DNA of 64,000 nt from TMED88 sp964515335 (GTDB taxonomy: Bacteria > Myxococcota_A > UBA9160 > UBA4427), in assembly GCA_964515335.1 (NCBI GenBank), contig CAZETS010000015.1, forward strand, positions 16,881 through 80,880, given 5' to 3'. The notes under the pieces are model-generated. The model was not told the origin of the DNA, ran no database searches, and worked only from the letters and a program-made list of their open reading frames with translations. The position numbers were made by a program, and so were the translations under genes. This document shows positions 17,658 to 26,758 of the stretch, one piece after another. Numbering within the stretch: the first letter of the stretch is position 1; each line of letters starts with the position of its first letter.

Positions 17658-18826
17658 CAGAAGAGCTCCGCGGGGTCGGCGCGGCGCAGGCGCCGCATCG
17701 ACAGCAGGGCGGCCGCGCTGCACATCGCCACCGAGAGCACCGCCACCCCGCTCGCCAACCCGAGCGTCATGAAGACCGGCAAGCGCGTGAGGGAGTGGAC
17801 GACGGGAAACAGTACGAGCGAGAGCAAGAGCGCCGGCAGATAGCCGAGCCCCGCATAGATCCACGCCTGCTCGAGGACGTAGCGCGAGAGGCGCTGCCCC
17901 GGGTAGCCCATCGCGCGCAGCGTCGCGTACAGGGGCAGGTGGTTGCGGATGTCCGTGGAGAGGATCTGGAACAGCACGACCACGCCCACCAGGAAGCCCG
18001 CCACGGCGCCCATGCCGAACACGTTGCCGACGGCGGTGTTCTCCACCCAGTGTCGCGTCTGCATGCCGGTGAGCTCGTCGTGGGTGATCACGCGGACGTC
18101 CCGGGGCAGCAACCGGCGCAGCCGGTCGGCGACTTCCGCCGGGTCGGCGCCGTCCGTCAGCTTGAAGAGCCCGAGGTGCGGGCGGTCGAGTCGATGATGG
18201 TCGAAGACGCGGGCGAAGCTGTCGTCGCTCAGGACCAGCGCACCGTCGGCCAGGAAGCCCACACCCAGGTCGAATCCCCCGACCACCCGCGAGACCTGAT
18301 CGTTCACCTGCACGATGCCCGACGGATCGGCCGGGCCGCAGCGCGACTGCGTGAGCCGATCGAGCAGCACGCTCCCGGTGGCGGCGAGCTCGTCGAGCTG
18401 CCCGCCGATCTCGTCGATCGCGATCGGGAGCACACGTCGCGCATCCACGAGCGGGAAGCCCAGGGCGAAGAGCCGGCAGCTCTCGCCGCTCGCCGGATCG
18501 TGCCAGTTCGCGTAGCGGAAGTAGATGGGCGTGGCCGCCTCGATCTCGGGGATCGCCAGTGCCTGGTAGAGACGGCCGCGCGAAATCGAGCCCGTCTCGG
18601 CCAGGTGCACGAAGCCGGGCGAGACCAGCATCAGCTCCGCGTCGAAGCGCGACGACACGGCGAGTGCGGTGCCCAGCACGGCCCCGTAGAAGCCGAGCTG
18701 CACGAAGACCACGAGGATCGCGAACCCGATCCCCGCTGCGGCGACGGCCGTCCGCGACTTCCGATACGTGACGAGGCGAAACGCGAACGGCACGGAGCGG
18801 ATGGCTTGTCGAGGAGGCCCGCTCAT
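17657..18826 (-). CDS. DevC/FtsX-type ABC transporter permease (first of pair)
   Basis: 389 residues from ATG at 18826; the preceding in-frame stretch is not conserved-looking. It shares the architecture of the following gene: N-terminal helix (AAAGIGFAILVVFVQLGFYG), large periplasmic domain, helices at about residues 270-375, and the same ADPAELF C-terminus. The two differ throughout, so this is an ancient duplication. A heteromeric permease is implied; the matching ATPase must be encoded elsewhere or the pair is orphaned. An upstream membrane protein gene starts its own unit 52 bp away. Confidence 0.85.
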   Translation of the reverse strand: MSGPPRQAIRSVPFAFRLVTYRKSRTAVAAAGIGFAILVVFVQLGFYGAVLGTALAVSSRFDAELMLVSPGFVHLAETGSISRGRLYQALAIPEIEAATPIYFRYANWHDPASGESCRLFALGFPLVDARRVLPIAIDEIGGQLDELAATGSVLLDRLTQSRCGPADPSGIVQVNDQVSRVVGGFDLGVGFLADGALVLSDDSFARVFDHHRLDRPHLGLFKLTDGADPAEVADRLRRLLPRDVRVITHDELTGMQTRHWVENTAVGNVFGMGAVAGFLVGVVVLFQILSTDIRNHLPLYATLRAMGYPGQRLSRYVLEQAWIYAGLGYLPALLLSLVLFPVVHSLTRLPVFMTLGLASGVAVLSVAMCSAAALLSMRRLRRADPAELF

Positions 18827-18878
18827 CGGTCGATCGATTATAGAGTCGTGCGTCGCCGGTGCGCCATCGGGACCAGGC

Positions 18879-20708
18879 TCACCGCTCGCCTGCCAGCCGG
18901 AAGCCTCGACGCTGGGTTCCCGGCGCGCGCGTTTCGAGATCGGGCAGGTATCCCTTCGTGCACGGCAGCGGCGCATCCCAGCAGCGGATGCCCGGCACCC
19001 ACTTCGACGAGCCCGGCCCGGTGCCGACCGCCACGTAGTGGACGACGCCCGACCGCGAGACGTGACGCTCCACCACCGCCTCGGGAATCGGATGGAAGCC
19101 CCGCTCGGGTCCGGGCGTGACGAAGAGCGCCCAGCCGTAGCGTCCGTGAGAGAGCACGGCCCCGGCGACGGCGGCGGCGAGCACGGTTACCGGGACGAAC
19201 ACCGATGCGCCGCGCAGGACGCCGCGCTTGAAGGATCCGGAGGTGGACTGCTCGAAGAGCACGGCCCAGATCCCCGCACCGAGCAGCCAGAAGATCGCGC
19301 CCCCGAAGCGCTCGGCGGGCGCCGTCACGAACCACAGAACGAACGCCACGGCCGGCGCGGCGAGAAAGAGGCCGGCCGCGCGGCGGTCGGCCGGGGTGCT
19401 GCGAGTGCGCCGCGCGAGCACCCAGAGGCCGCCCAGGAAGAGCAGCATCGGCACGGTGAAGACGTCGGCGCGTTCGATCGTCTTGAAGAACCACGGCCCG
19501 ACCCAGTGCCAGCCGTCCAGGATCTCCTGCCAGCTCTGGTCGGTCTCGAACGGATAGCGGGCCCACACCTTGATGGCGTCCGCCTCTCCCACCACCTGCT
19601 GCTCGGGGACCCGCCAGTCGACGTCCAGGGAGAGCGCCGTCGTGCTCGGGTAGGCGACGTAGCCCGTCATCGTGACACCGCGCGCGAGCCAGGTGCCGAG
19701 CACGACCGCCACCACCGCGATCGTGCCGAGGAGCGGCGCGATATCCGCCCGGACGACAGACCAGAAGCCCGCCGCGAAGTCCTCGGACCGAGCGCCGAGG
19801 AACCTCCATCCGGCAGCCAAGCAGGCGAAGAAGCCGAGAAAGGCGAAGCTCAGCTTGATGGTGACGCCGACCGTCGCCAAAGCGACGACGACGAGTGCGT
19901 GGAAGGCCACGTCCTCGCGGGCGGGCCGCTCGATCACGAGCCGGAACAGATGCAGCCCGAGCACGAAGCCGATCAGCAGGTTGGCGGTGTCGGTGCTCGT
20001 CGATCCGAACTCGACGAAGAAGTACGGGACGAGCCCGGCGATCCACAGCGATCCCAGCAGGTGCCGCCCCGCAACCCGCGTCCCCTCACGCAGCACGTGT
20101 CCCAGGTGCAGCGCGCACTCGGCGACGAACACGACGAAGAGCACCGGCATGCCCAGGTGGTAGAAGTGCGGCGGGCCGGGCGGCCAGTCGAGCATCGCCA
20201 GGTAGAGGAAGAGCGAGTTGTTGAAGCCGAAGCGGCCGTCGACGTTGCCGAGCCCCGGCAGCAGCGCCTCGGCCTGCATCCAGCGCACGGCGCCGATGTG
20301 GTAGAAGCCCGAGTCGCCCTGGGGCGCGATCGGCGCCATCGCGCGATTGGCGAGCCAGAGCAAGAAGAGCAGCCCGAGAGTGCCGACGATCAGGCTCGTG
20401 GTCGGCGAGGCGACCACTCGCCGCCGCAGGTCCGCCCACCAGGTGGCCATTGCGGCGCGCCCGGCGACGAGCCCGATCCCGCCGAGGAGCGCCGCGGCGG
20501 CGAGCGTGGCAGGGCCGATCGGAGCCGCCAGGTGCCAGAGCTGCAGCGCGGCGACGACGAGCGCGAAGCCCAGCCAGAAAGCCGCCAGGAAGTCCTCGCC
20601 CGAGCGAATGCGCCGGCCGAGCAGGGCCACCGGCATGCAGCCGACGCCGAACAGGATCGTAAAGAGGGCGAGCCACGATGCGACGATGACCAGCAGTCCG
20701 CTCAGCAT
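18879..20708 (-). CDS. Large polytopic membrane protein (LIC_10190-like)
   Basis: 609 residues from ATG at 20708, which is preceded by GGGAGG on the mRNA strand. About ten to twelve hydrophobic segments alternate with a periplasmic loop containing PQGDSGFYHIGAVRWMQAEALLPGLGNVDGRF-type sequence, a pattern shared with LIC_10190-like and GT-C glycosyltransferase-like proteins (long first loop with acidic residues, a Leu-rich core). The C-terminal soluble tail includes CWDAPLPCTKG, a short Cys-containing motif I recall from that family. Role unknown; possibly lipid-linked sugar transfer. It is divergent from the phosphodiesterase-like lipoprotein gene. Confidence 0.65.
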   Translation of the reverse strand: MLSGLLVIVASWLALFTILFGVGCMPVALLGRRIRSGEDFLAAFWLGFALVVAALQLWHLAAPIGPATLAAAALLGGIGLVAGRAAMATWWADLRRRVVASPTTSLIVGTLGLLFLLWLANRAMAPIAPQGDSGFYHIGAVRWMQAEALLPGLGNVDGRFGFNNSLFLYLAMLDWPPGPPHFYHLGMPVLFVVFVAECALHLGHVLREGTRVAGRHLLGSLWIAGLVPYFFVEFGSTSTDTANLLIGFVLGLHLFRLVIERPAREDVAFHALVVVALATVGVTIKLSFAFLGFFACLAAGWRFLGARSEDFAAGFWSVVRADIAPLLGTIAVVAVVLGTWLARGVTMTGYVAYPSTTALSLDVDWRVPEQQVVGEADAIKVWARYPFETDQSWQEILDGWHWVGPWFFKTIERADVFTVPMLLFLGGLWVLARRTRSTPADRRAAGLFLAAPAVAFVLWFVTAPAERFGGAIFWLLGAGIWAVLFEQSTSGSFKRGVLRGASVFVPVTVLAAAVAGAVLSHGRYGWALFVTPGPERGFHPIPEAVVERHVSRSGVVHYVAVGTGPGSSKWVPGIRCWDAPLPCTKGYLPDLETRAPGTQRRGFRLAGER

Positions 20709-20943
20709 CGGAGCCTCCCGGGCATGGGGGCGGCTCGCCCGTGCAGAGCGGCCGTGGAATACTCTCGCCGCGATCGGAGCGACAGCCCTCGGCGACGCGG
20801 TCGTGCCATGGCCGCGCGACGATCGCATGCCGGCGTCGCCCCATCAAGCGATCGTGCCACGCCACCCATCGCCACGAATCATCGACGAAGACTGCCAGCG
20901 CGGTAGACGACGGACGAGGCTGAGACTCACGAGACTGAGAGCA

Positions 20944-22071
20944 GTGCGAAGGCTCGGAGCGAAGCGGACCGCGCGGGCCGCCCTCGAGGCGGGGCCCAGG
21001 CGCGCGGGCGCACCGATGCACGCGATCGCGGCGGTCGGCTGCGTGCTCGCTGCGGCGTGCGGCGGCTGCGACCGGGCGCCGCTCCCTCCGAATCCCCGGC
21101 CCGTCGCGACCGTCGTCGTCGTCACCTTCGACGGGGTCCGCCCCCACGAGCTCTTTGTGGGGCCCGACCCCGACCTCGCTCCCGAGCGAGCGGTCGGACC
21201 CGACCCGGCGATGCCGTTCCTGCTGAACGACCTCGGCCCGCGAGGCGCCTTCGTGGGCCGGCCCGGCAAGGGCGAGCCGATGGTGCTCGCCAATCCGGTG
21301 GGCACGAGTCTCCCCGGCTACCAGTCGATGTTCGCTGGCCGCCCGACCCTGTGCCTCGACAACGAGTGCGGCGCCCCCGAAGGCGGCACCCTCTTCGACG
21401 CGGTGCTCGATGCACGGGACGGGTCGCCCGGGCAGGTAACGATCCTCGCGAGCTGGGACGGAATCTGCGATGGACTCGGGCTCGACGCCCGCTTCGACGC
21501 GACCTGCGGGCCCGGGGCGATCGAGCGCCGCTGGATGGCGCGAATGGGAGGCGGCCGGGCGACGGACGCTCCCTCGCCGCCGGATTCGGTCGACCGCGCG
21601 GCCTTCGAGCTGGCTCTCGATCGCCTGGCCGAACATCCACCGGCTCTGCTCTTCCTGGCACTCGACGAGACCGACGGCACGGGCCACGCGGGCGACTACC
21701 CGGGTCACCTGCGCACGCTCACCCGCTACGACACCTGGCTGCGCGAGTTGGACGAGACGCTGCGCGGCCTCGAGGAGGCCGGGCACCCGAGCGCGCTCGT
21801 GGTGACGACCGACCACGGGCGGGGCAGCGGCGAGCAGTGGAGCGAGCACCGCTGGAACGTCCCGGGCACCCGGCGTGTCTGGCTGTTCGCAAGCGGCCGC
21901 GGGATCCGTCCCGCAGGCGCCGTCGCCGCGCGGCAGCGCTACACGCTGGCGAGCCTGCGGCCGACCGTCGAGTACCTTCTGGGCATCGAGCGCGAACCCA
22001 GCCTCTGCGAGGCCGACGTCATCGAGGCCATCCTCGTCGAGACACCGTCGAGCGGCCGCGACGCAGACTGA
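20944..22071 (+). CDS. Type I phosphodiesterase / alkaline-phosphatase-superfamily lipoprotein
   Basis: 375 residues from GTG at 20944, or 351 from ATG at 21016. The GTG was preferred because it supplies an Arg-rich n-region before AVGCVLAAACGGC, giving a lipoprotein-type signal. Metal-site motifs: VVTFDGVRPHE (first Asp), NPVGTSLPGYQSMFAG (nucleophile Thr/Ser in the TxxPGY context), LDETDGTGHAGDY, and TTDHGRGSGEQWSEH (metal-binding Asp-His and His). This is the alkaline-phosphatase-superfamily fold that hydrolyses phospho- or sulfo-esters in the periplasm. The GTG start is uncertain. The gene is convergent with the beta-barrel gene, 13 bp apart. Confidence 0.8.
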   Translation: MRRLGAKRTARAALEAGPRRAGAPMHAIAAVGCVLAAACGGCDRAPLPPNPRPVATVVVVTFDGVRPHELFVGPDPDLAPERAVGPDPAMPFLLNDLGPRGAFVGRPGKGEPMVLANPVGTSLPGYQSMFAGRPTLCLDNECGAPEGGTLFDAVLDARDGSPGQVTILASWDGICDGLGLDARFDATCGPGAIERRWMARMGGGRATDAPSPPDSVDRAAFELALDRLAEHPPALLFLALDETDGTGHAGDYPGHLRTLTRYDTWLRELDETLRGLEEAGHPSALVVTTDHGRGSGEQWSEHRWNVPGTRRVWLFASGRGIRPAGAVAARQRYTLASLRPTVEYLLGIEREPSLCEADVIEAILVETPSSGRDAD

Positions 22072-22084
22072 CGGACGAAGCTTT

Positions 22085-23038
22085 TCAGAACCGGATCTTG
22101 AGGCCGCCGCCCAGGGTCGCGAAGTTGGCCGACGAGAGCTCGCCGCCGGGCATGTTGACGGCCGCGTCGCCCGTGAGCGCCACCGACTCGGACACGTAGT
22201 AGTCGAATCCGGCCGACAGCCGGAACGTGCCGACGGTGTCGTGCCAGGTCTGCGTCCGCCCGGTGGCGATCTCGGTGAACTTCGTCTCACCGCGAAGCGC
22301 CCCGAGGCCTATTCCGAGGTAGGGCTGGAAGGCCTTCGTCAGGATGTAGAGCTTCGCGTTGGCGGTCACCGAGTAGCCCCTGAAGTGACCGGCGTAGCCG
22401 AGCGGCGAAGTGAGGCCGAAGTTGTCGAGGGCGTCGACGCGCACCTCGACGTCGAAGCGCTCGGCGAAGTGGTAGCCGATGGCGCCGAACGCACCGCGGC
22501 TGTCACCGGCGCTGAGACTCGTGTCGAAGAGTTCGGGCGCGTAGAAGATGCCGCCGCTCAGGTAGAAGCCGCTTCGCGAGTAGCGCTTCTCGCGATCGCG
22601 CACGTGCTCGGCGACCGCCGCCGTAGCGGCGCGGGCGGCAGCCGCCGCGTTCTTGGCCTCCTCGGTGGCGCGGTGGAGATCTTCGAGGACGTGCTCGGGG
22701 ACCGCGGCCGGCGCGCTGGCCGCCGAGGAGGCGGCGGCGGCCGCGGCGGCGTCGACGGCCTGCTGGGCGGCATCGGCCGCGGCGCTCGCCCGCTCGGCGG
22801 CTGCCTGGGCCTGCCCGGCCGCCTCCTGGGCGTCGTAGGCCCTGGCCTTCAAGTCGGTGACCGACGGCGCGACACCAGACGTTGTCGCTTGCTGCGCCGC
22901 CGCGGACGATGCCAACGCCAGAGCGCCCGCCAAAATCAACAGCCCGGCGAGCAGAAGTCCGCCACGATCCACCGCGGAGCGGACCTGAATTCGCCTGCGC
23001 TCCCGAGCCCTTCGACGATTCCGTCTCGATGTCTGCAT
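22085..23038 (-). CDS. Outer membrane beta-barrel protein with Ala-rich coiled coil
   Basis: 317 residues from ATG at 23038 with GAGGG upstream; an earlier ATG at 23089 lacks a good ribosome-binding site. A long Arg-rich n-region precedes a hydrophobic segment and ALASSAAAQQ cleavage-type site. Residues about 60-150 are an Ala/Glu/Gln-rich helical or coiled-coil segment with heptad-like AAADAAQQAVDAAAAAAAS. The C-terminal about 170 residues read as an OMP_b-brl-type barrel (GFYLSGGIFYAPELF; FRGYSVTANAKLYIL; PYLGIGLGALRGE), ending in a phenylalanine (GGGLKIRF), as expected for BAM substrates. Likely a structural or sensing porin-like protein; ligand unknown. Confidence 0.78.
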   Translation of the reverse strand: MQTSRRNRRRARERRRIQVRSAVDRGGLLLAGLLILAGALALASSAAAQQATTSGVAPSVTDLKARAYDAQEAAGQAQAAAERASAAADAAQQAVDAAAAAAASSAASAPAAVPEHVLEDLHRATEEAKNAAAAARAATAAVAEHVRDREKRYSRSGFYLSGGIFYAPELFDTSLSAGDSRGAFGAIGYHFAERFDVEVRVDALDNFGLTSPLGYAGHFRGYSVTANAKLYILTKAFQPYLGIGLGALRGETKFTEIATGRTQTWHDTVGTFRLSAGFDYYVSESVALTGDAAVNMPGGELSSANFATLGGGLKIRF

Positions 23039-23347
23039 CGCGCCCTCGTCGGTGCCGTGTCCGTGCTGAACCCGGCGATGCGAAGTCATCAAGTGTGACC
23101 AGCTTAGCAGGATCGGGAGCCCTTCGCGGCACTCGAATCTCCGCGCAGCGTAGACATGCGGGGACCGCAAAGTTTCGCAAGACTTTCGGATCGTCTACGC
23201 CGAAACCAGGATTGGACGCACTCGGAGGGAGGCCCCGAGGCCGCGGCGTCGACGCACTCTGGTTTCACTCTCACGCTCGACTCCTTCCACTTCACGCTCT
23301 TCGAACCAGGACGCGACTCGCGAACGACGAACGTCCGGAGGAAACAC
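23039..23347. other. Divergent intergenic region, no gene seen
   Basis: About 309 bp separate the beta-barrel gene (leftward) from the dehydratase pair (rightward). No convincing reading frame, hairpin or repeat was found, and no clear -10/-35 pair. The right end holds GGAGG 9 nt before the dehydratase ATG. Confidence 0.5.
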
Positions 23348-23839
23348 ATGGCCGAAAAGATCGAGATCACCGACGCGATGCGCGCGCTCATCGGCGTCGA
23401 ATCGAAGCCGTGGACCCACGAGGTCACCACGACCAGCGTCCGCGCCTTCGCGCGCGGGGTCGGCTACACCGACCCCGTCTACTTCGACATCGAGGCCGCG
23501 AAGGCCGCCGGCTATCGCAACCTTCCCTGCCCGCCGACGTACCTCGGCACGCCGATCTTCATACCCGGCCAGAGCAGTGACACCTTCAGCGGACCGAAGG
23601 ACTCGGGACCGAGCATCGATCACGGCCTGCCGAATCTGCTCGACGGCGGCACCGAGACCGAGTACTTCGCCGACATCTGCGCGGGCGACACGCTCACCGT
23701 GACGTCGAGCATCGCGGACATCGCGACACGCGAGGGCAAGACGACGGGCCAGATGCTCATCGTCACCAACGAGACGCGCTGCATCAACCAGGACGGCGAG
23801 CTCGTCGCGAAGCAGCGCGGCCAGGCGATCTTCTACTGA
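23348..23839 (+). CDS. FAS1-like/MaoC N-terminal-type hot-dog dehydratase subunit
   Basis: 163 residues from ATG at 23348, with GGAGG directly upstream. It is a single hot-dog domain of the MaoC N-terminal (PF13452) type: ESKPWTHEVTTTSVRAFARGVGYTDPVYFD near the start, PCPPTYLGTPIF near residue 60, then GGTETEYFADICAGDTLTVTSSIAD and QMLIVTNETRCINQDGELVAKQRG. It lacks the catalytic D-x(4)-H motif, which sits in the partner gene 97 bp downstream. The sizes of the two (163 and 138) resemble HadA and HadB of mycobacteria, so a heterodimeric 3-hydroxyacyl or enoyl-CoA hydratase is the best reading. Confidence 0.82.
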   Translation: MAEKIEITDAMRALIGVESKPWTHEVTTTSVRAFARGVGYTDPVYFDIEAAKAAGYRNLPCPPTYLGTPIFIPGQSSDTFSGPKDSGPSIDHGLPNLLDGGTETEYFADICAGDTLTVTSSIADIATREGKTTGQMLIVTNETRCINQDGELVAKQRGQAIFY

Positions 23840-23897
23840 CCGGCGGCCCTGCTCGCGACACCCTGCACCTGCAAGACCCGTCCATTCGACACCCTGG

Positions 23898-23925
23898 ATC
23901 CGACATCCGATATCCGACATCCGAC
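23898..23925 (+). repeat. Four-copy 7-bp tandem repeat just before the second dehydratase
   Basis: ATCCGAC, ATCCGAT, ATCCGAC, ATCCGAC run consecutively (23898-23925). The ribosome-binding site CAGGAG begins directly at their end and the ATG follows at 23937. The whole 97-bp gap between two dehydratase genes is otherwise featureless. Confidence 0.75.
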
Positions 23926-23936
23926 AGGAGCCCGAC

Positions 23937-24353
23937 ATGCCCCGAACGTGGAACTCGATCAACGAAGGCGACACCCTCCCCGAGCTCGAGAAGGCGCCCG
24001 GCGTCACCCAGCTCGTCAAGTACTCGGCCGGGGGCGGCGACTTCAACCCGCTCCACCACGACTTCGCCTTCCCCCAGGCCAAGGCGATCGGCTCGATCAT
24101 CGTTCACGGGCGCTTCAAGTATGCCTCGCTCGGCGAGCTGGTCTCGAACTGGCTCGACCACGGCGGGCGCATCAAGAAGCTCGCGTGCCAGTACCGCGGC
24201 ATGGATCTGCCCGACCAGGCGATGACGCTCGGCGGCACGGTGAAGCGCAAGTGGGAGGAGAACGGCGAGAAGCTCGCCGAGCTCGAGCTCTACGTGAACA
24301 ACGCGCAGGGCAAGAACACGACGCCGGGCTCCGCGATCGTTCGGTTCGTCTGA
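23937..24353 (+). CDS. MaoC-type hot-dog dehydratase subunit (catalytic)
   Basis: 138 residues from ATG at 23937. It has the hydratase-2 signature GGGDFNPLHHDFAFPQAKAIG with Asp35 and His40 as catalytic pair, followed by IIVHGRFKY. This active subunit with the preceding non-catalytic hot-dog protein would form a heterodimeric enoyl-CoA hydratase/3-hydroxyacyl dehydratase. The two are the head of a plus-strand lipid-CoA gene run with CoA-transferase genes behind (40-bp gap). Substrate chain length or ring type is not visible. Confidence 0.88.
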   Translation: MPRTWNSINEGDTLPELEKAPGVTQLVKYSAGGGDFNPLHHDFAFPQAKAIGSIIVHGRFKYASLGELVSNWLDHGGRIKKLACQYRGMDLPDQAMTLGGTVKRKWEENGEKLAELELYVNNAQGKNTTPGSAIVRFV

Positions 24354-24393
24354 CGGCCGGCCCGAACGGCGCTCGGTCGGCGAGGCACCCGGG

Positions 24394-26670
24394 GTGACGC
24401 AGTCGTCGCGCGCATTCGATCGACTCCGTGTGCTGGAGATCGCCGGATCGCTGGCGGGCTCGGTCGCGGCCGAGCTGTTCGCCGACGTCGGCGCGACCGT
24501 GACGCGCTTCGAGCCGGGCGCCGGGGCCGACGGGCCCGCGCGCCTGGCCGAAGCCGTGGCGGCGGTGGACGTCGCGATCGAGAGCGCGGCCCCCGGGCCG
24601 CTCGATCCCGTACGGGCCGAAGCGCTCGCAGACTGCCCGGTCCGTCTGCGCATCTCGCCCCTCGGCTCGCGCGGACCACTCGCCGGTCTGCACGCCGACG
24701 ACTTCGTGCTCGACGCGCTCTCGGGGCACCTGCTGCTCTCGGGCGAGCCGGACCGCGAGCCGCTCGCGAGGCCCGTTCGCCTCGCCTCCGTACAGGCGGG
24801 ACTGCACGCCTTCATCGGCGCGCTCGCGGCCCTGCGTTCGAGGGACGGGTCCCGCGGCGCGGCGATCGTCGAGGTGAGCGAGTTCGAGGGCCTGGTCGCG
24901 ATCCACCAGCACACGTTCACGATGTGGACCCACGATCGCCACGTGCTGCGTCGCGCCGGCAACCGGCAGCCCGGCTACTGGCACCCGGTCGGCGTGTACC
25001 GGTGCCGCGACGGCCACGTCGTCCTCAACGTGACGGGACAGGCCGCGCGCGACCGCCTGCTCGCCGTCACCGAGCGGGCCGAGGCCCTGCTCGACCCGCG
25101 CTTCGCCGACGACCTGGCGGTGGCCCGGCACAAAGACGAACTCGACCGGCTGCTGCAGCCCTGGCTCGACGCGCGCACCCGGAGCGAGGTCGTCCGGGAG
25201 CTGCAGGGCGCGCGGGTCGCGGCGTCGGCCGTGCTCGCGCCCAGCGAGGTGCTGCACGACCCCCAGCTCGCCGCGCGCCGGGCACTCGTCGAACGGGACG
25301 GCGTGCGCACACCACGCGGGCCGATTCGCATCGAGCGCGCGGAGGCCGCCGAGGCGGCGCACGACACCGGTGCGCGTCATCGAGGCGAAGCGGGTCGGCG
25401 GCGCGCCGGGCCTCAGGGATCTGCTCCGCTCGCCGGCGTGCGGGTGCTCGAGCTCGGTCGCGTCTGGGCCGCTCCGCTCGCCGGCCGCATGCTCGCCGAC
25501 CTCGGCGCGGACGTGGTGGCCGTCGAGGCCCCCGACGCGCGCGGCGGTCGCGAGACACCCGACGGGCTCGCGGAGGCCACGCATCTCTTCCCGGACGGCG
25601 ACGTCGGCCGCGACCCGTGGAACCGCATCGGCTCGCTGAACGCCCTGCTGCGCGGCAAGCGCGCGATCACCCTCGACCTGCGACGCGCCGAGGCGCGGAG
25701 CGTCTTCGAGGGGCTCGTCGCCGCAGCCGACGTGCTGCTCGAGAACACGGCGCCCGGTCTCCTGCCACGACTCGGCCTCGACTTCGAGGGTCTGAGCGCC
25801 CGGCGCCCCGGCATCGTGTATACGTCGATCACGGGGTTCGGCCAGAGCGGGCCGGACACCGACCACGTGGCGTTCGGCCCGAACGTCGAAGCGCGTGCCG
25901 GCGTCACCCACGCCACCGGCTACCCCGACTCGGGCCCGTACCGGTCGGGCGTGGCGTGGCCGGACCCGCTGGCCGCACTCGTGGCCGTCGCCGGCACCCT
26001 GACCGCCCTGCGCGAGCGAGACGACGACCCGCGCCCGCGCGCACGTCGCGTCGACGTCTCGATGCTCGAGTCGGCGCTGTGGTGCGCGAGCGACTTCGTG
26101 GCCGACGCGCAGACCGGCGCCGGCGATCCGCCGCGCCGCGGGGCCCGGCATGCCGAGCGCGCGCCGCAGGGCGTCTACCCGTGCGCGGGCGCGGATCTCT
26201 GGATCGCCATCAGCGTCGCAAGCGAGCGGGCCTGGCAGGCGCTCTGCGAGGTGCTCGATCTCGACGACGTCTGGCGGCCGCTCGACGAGGCCGGGCGACG
26301 GGCCCGTCACGACGAGATCGACGCCGCCATCGCGGAGCGGACGCGGAGTGAAGATCGCATCGCGCTGACGCGGCGCCTGCAGGCGGCGGGCGTGCTGGCG
26401 GGCTGGCTCGCCGACGCGCGCGACCTGTGCGAGAGCGACCAGCTCGCCGCGACCGGCTTCTGGGTCGATCCCCCGCGGCCCCACGACCTGCCCCGACGCG
26501 AGCCCGGGCTGCCGATCCGACGAGATGGCTCCGCGGGCGCCGGTTACCGCCCGGCCCCGAGGCTGGGGGAACACAATCGCGAGGTGCTGCGCGACTGGCT
26601 GGCACTCGGCGACCCACGACTCGAGGAGCTGGAGCGGGCCGGCGTCCTGGTCGCCGCGCCGCCTCGCTGA
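24394..26670 (+). CDS. Two-domain fused CaiB/BaiF (class III) CoA-transferase
   Basis: 758 residues from GTG at 24394, about twice the family length. Residues about 9-310 form a degraded first CoA-transferase half (LRVLEIAGSLAGSVAAELFADVG; AAIVEVSEFEGL near 157-167). Residues about 347-755 form a second, full half (VRVLELGRVWAAPLAGRMLADLGADVVAVE; VDVSMLESALW at 553-562). The family nucleophile is an Asp in the V-D-V-S motif: the second half keeps Asp554, while the first half has Glu160. So only the C-terminal half is expected to form the aspartyl-CoA intermediate. A linker rich in Arg/Ala joins them. It would activate a carboxylic acid with CoA from a donor thioester. Confidence 0.82.
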   Translation: MTQSSRAFDRLRVLEIAGSLAGSVAAELFADVGATVTRFEPGAGADGPARLAEAVAAVDVAIESAAPGPLDPVRAEALADCPVRLRISPLGSRGPLAGLHADDFVLDALSGHLLLSGEPDREPLARPVRLASVQAGLHAFIGALAALRSRDGSRGAAIVEVSEFEGLVAIHQHTFTMWTHDRHVLRRAGNRQPGYWHPVGVYRCRDGHVVLNVTGQAARDRLLAVTERAEALLDPRFADDLAVARHKDELDRLLQPWLDARTRSEVVRELQGARVAASAVLAPSEVLHDPQLAARRALVERDGVRTPRGPIRIERAEAAEAAHDTGARHRGEAGRRRAGPQGSAPLAGVRVLELGRVWAAPLAGRMLADLGADVVAVEAPDARGGRETPDGLAEATHLFPDGDVGRDPWNRIGSLNALLRGKRAITLDLRRAEARSVFEGLVAAADVLLENTAPGLLPRLGLDFEGLSARRPGIVYTSITGFGQSGPDTDHVAFGPNVEARAGVTHATGYPDSGPYRSGVAWPDPLAALVAVAGTLTALRERDDDPRPRARRVDVSMLESALWCASDFVADAQTGAGDPPRRGARHAERAPQGVYPCAGADLWIAISVASERAWQALCEVLDLDDVWRPLDEAGRRARHDEIDAAIAERTRSEDRIALTRRLQAAGVLAGWLADARDLCESDQLAATGFWVDPPRPHDLPRREPGLPIRRDGSAGAGYRPAPRLGEHNREVLRDWLALGDPRLEELERAGVLVAAPPR

Positions 26671-26758
26671 CGCGGGGCGGCGCGGGCCGGTCCGGTAGAA
26701 TCAGCGGCCGCCCGGGCGCGTCCCTCGGGCCCGCATCCCGCCTCCAGGAGGACACCCG

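Noticed and set aside
23898..23925. Heptamer array as a mini-CRISPR
   Set aside because: Units are contiguous without spacers and too short.
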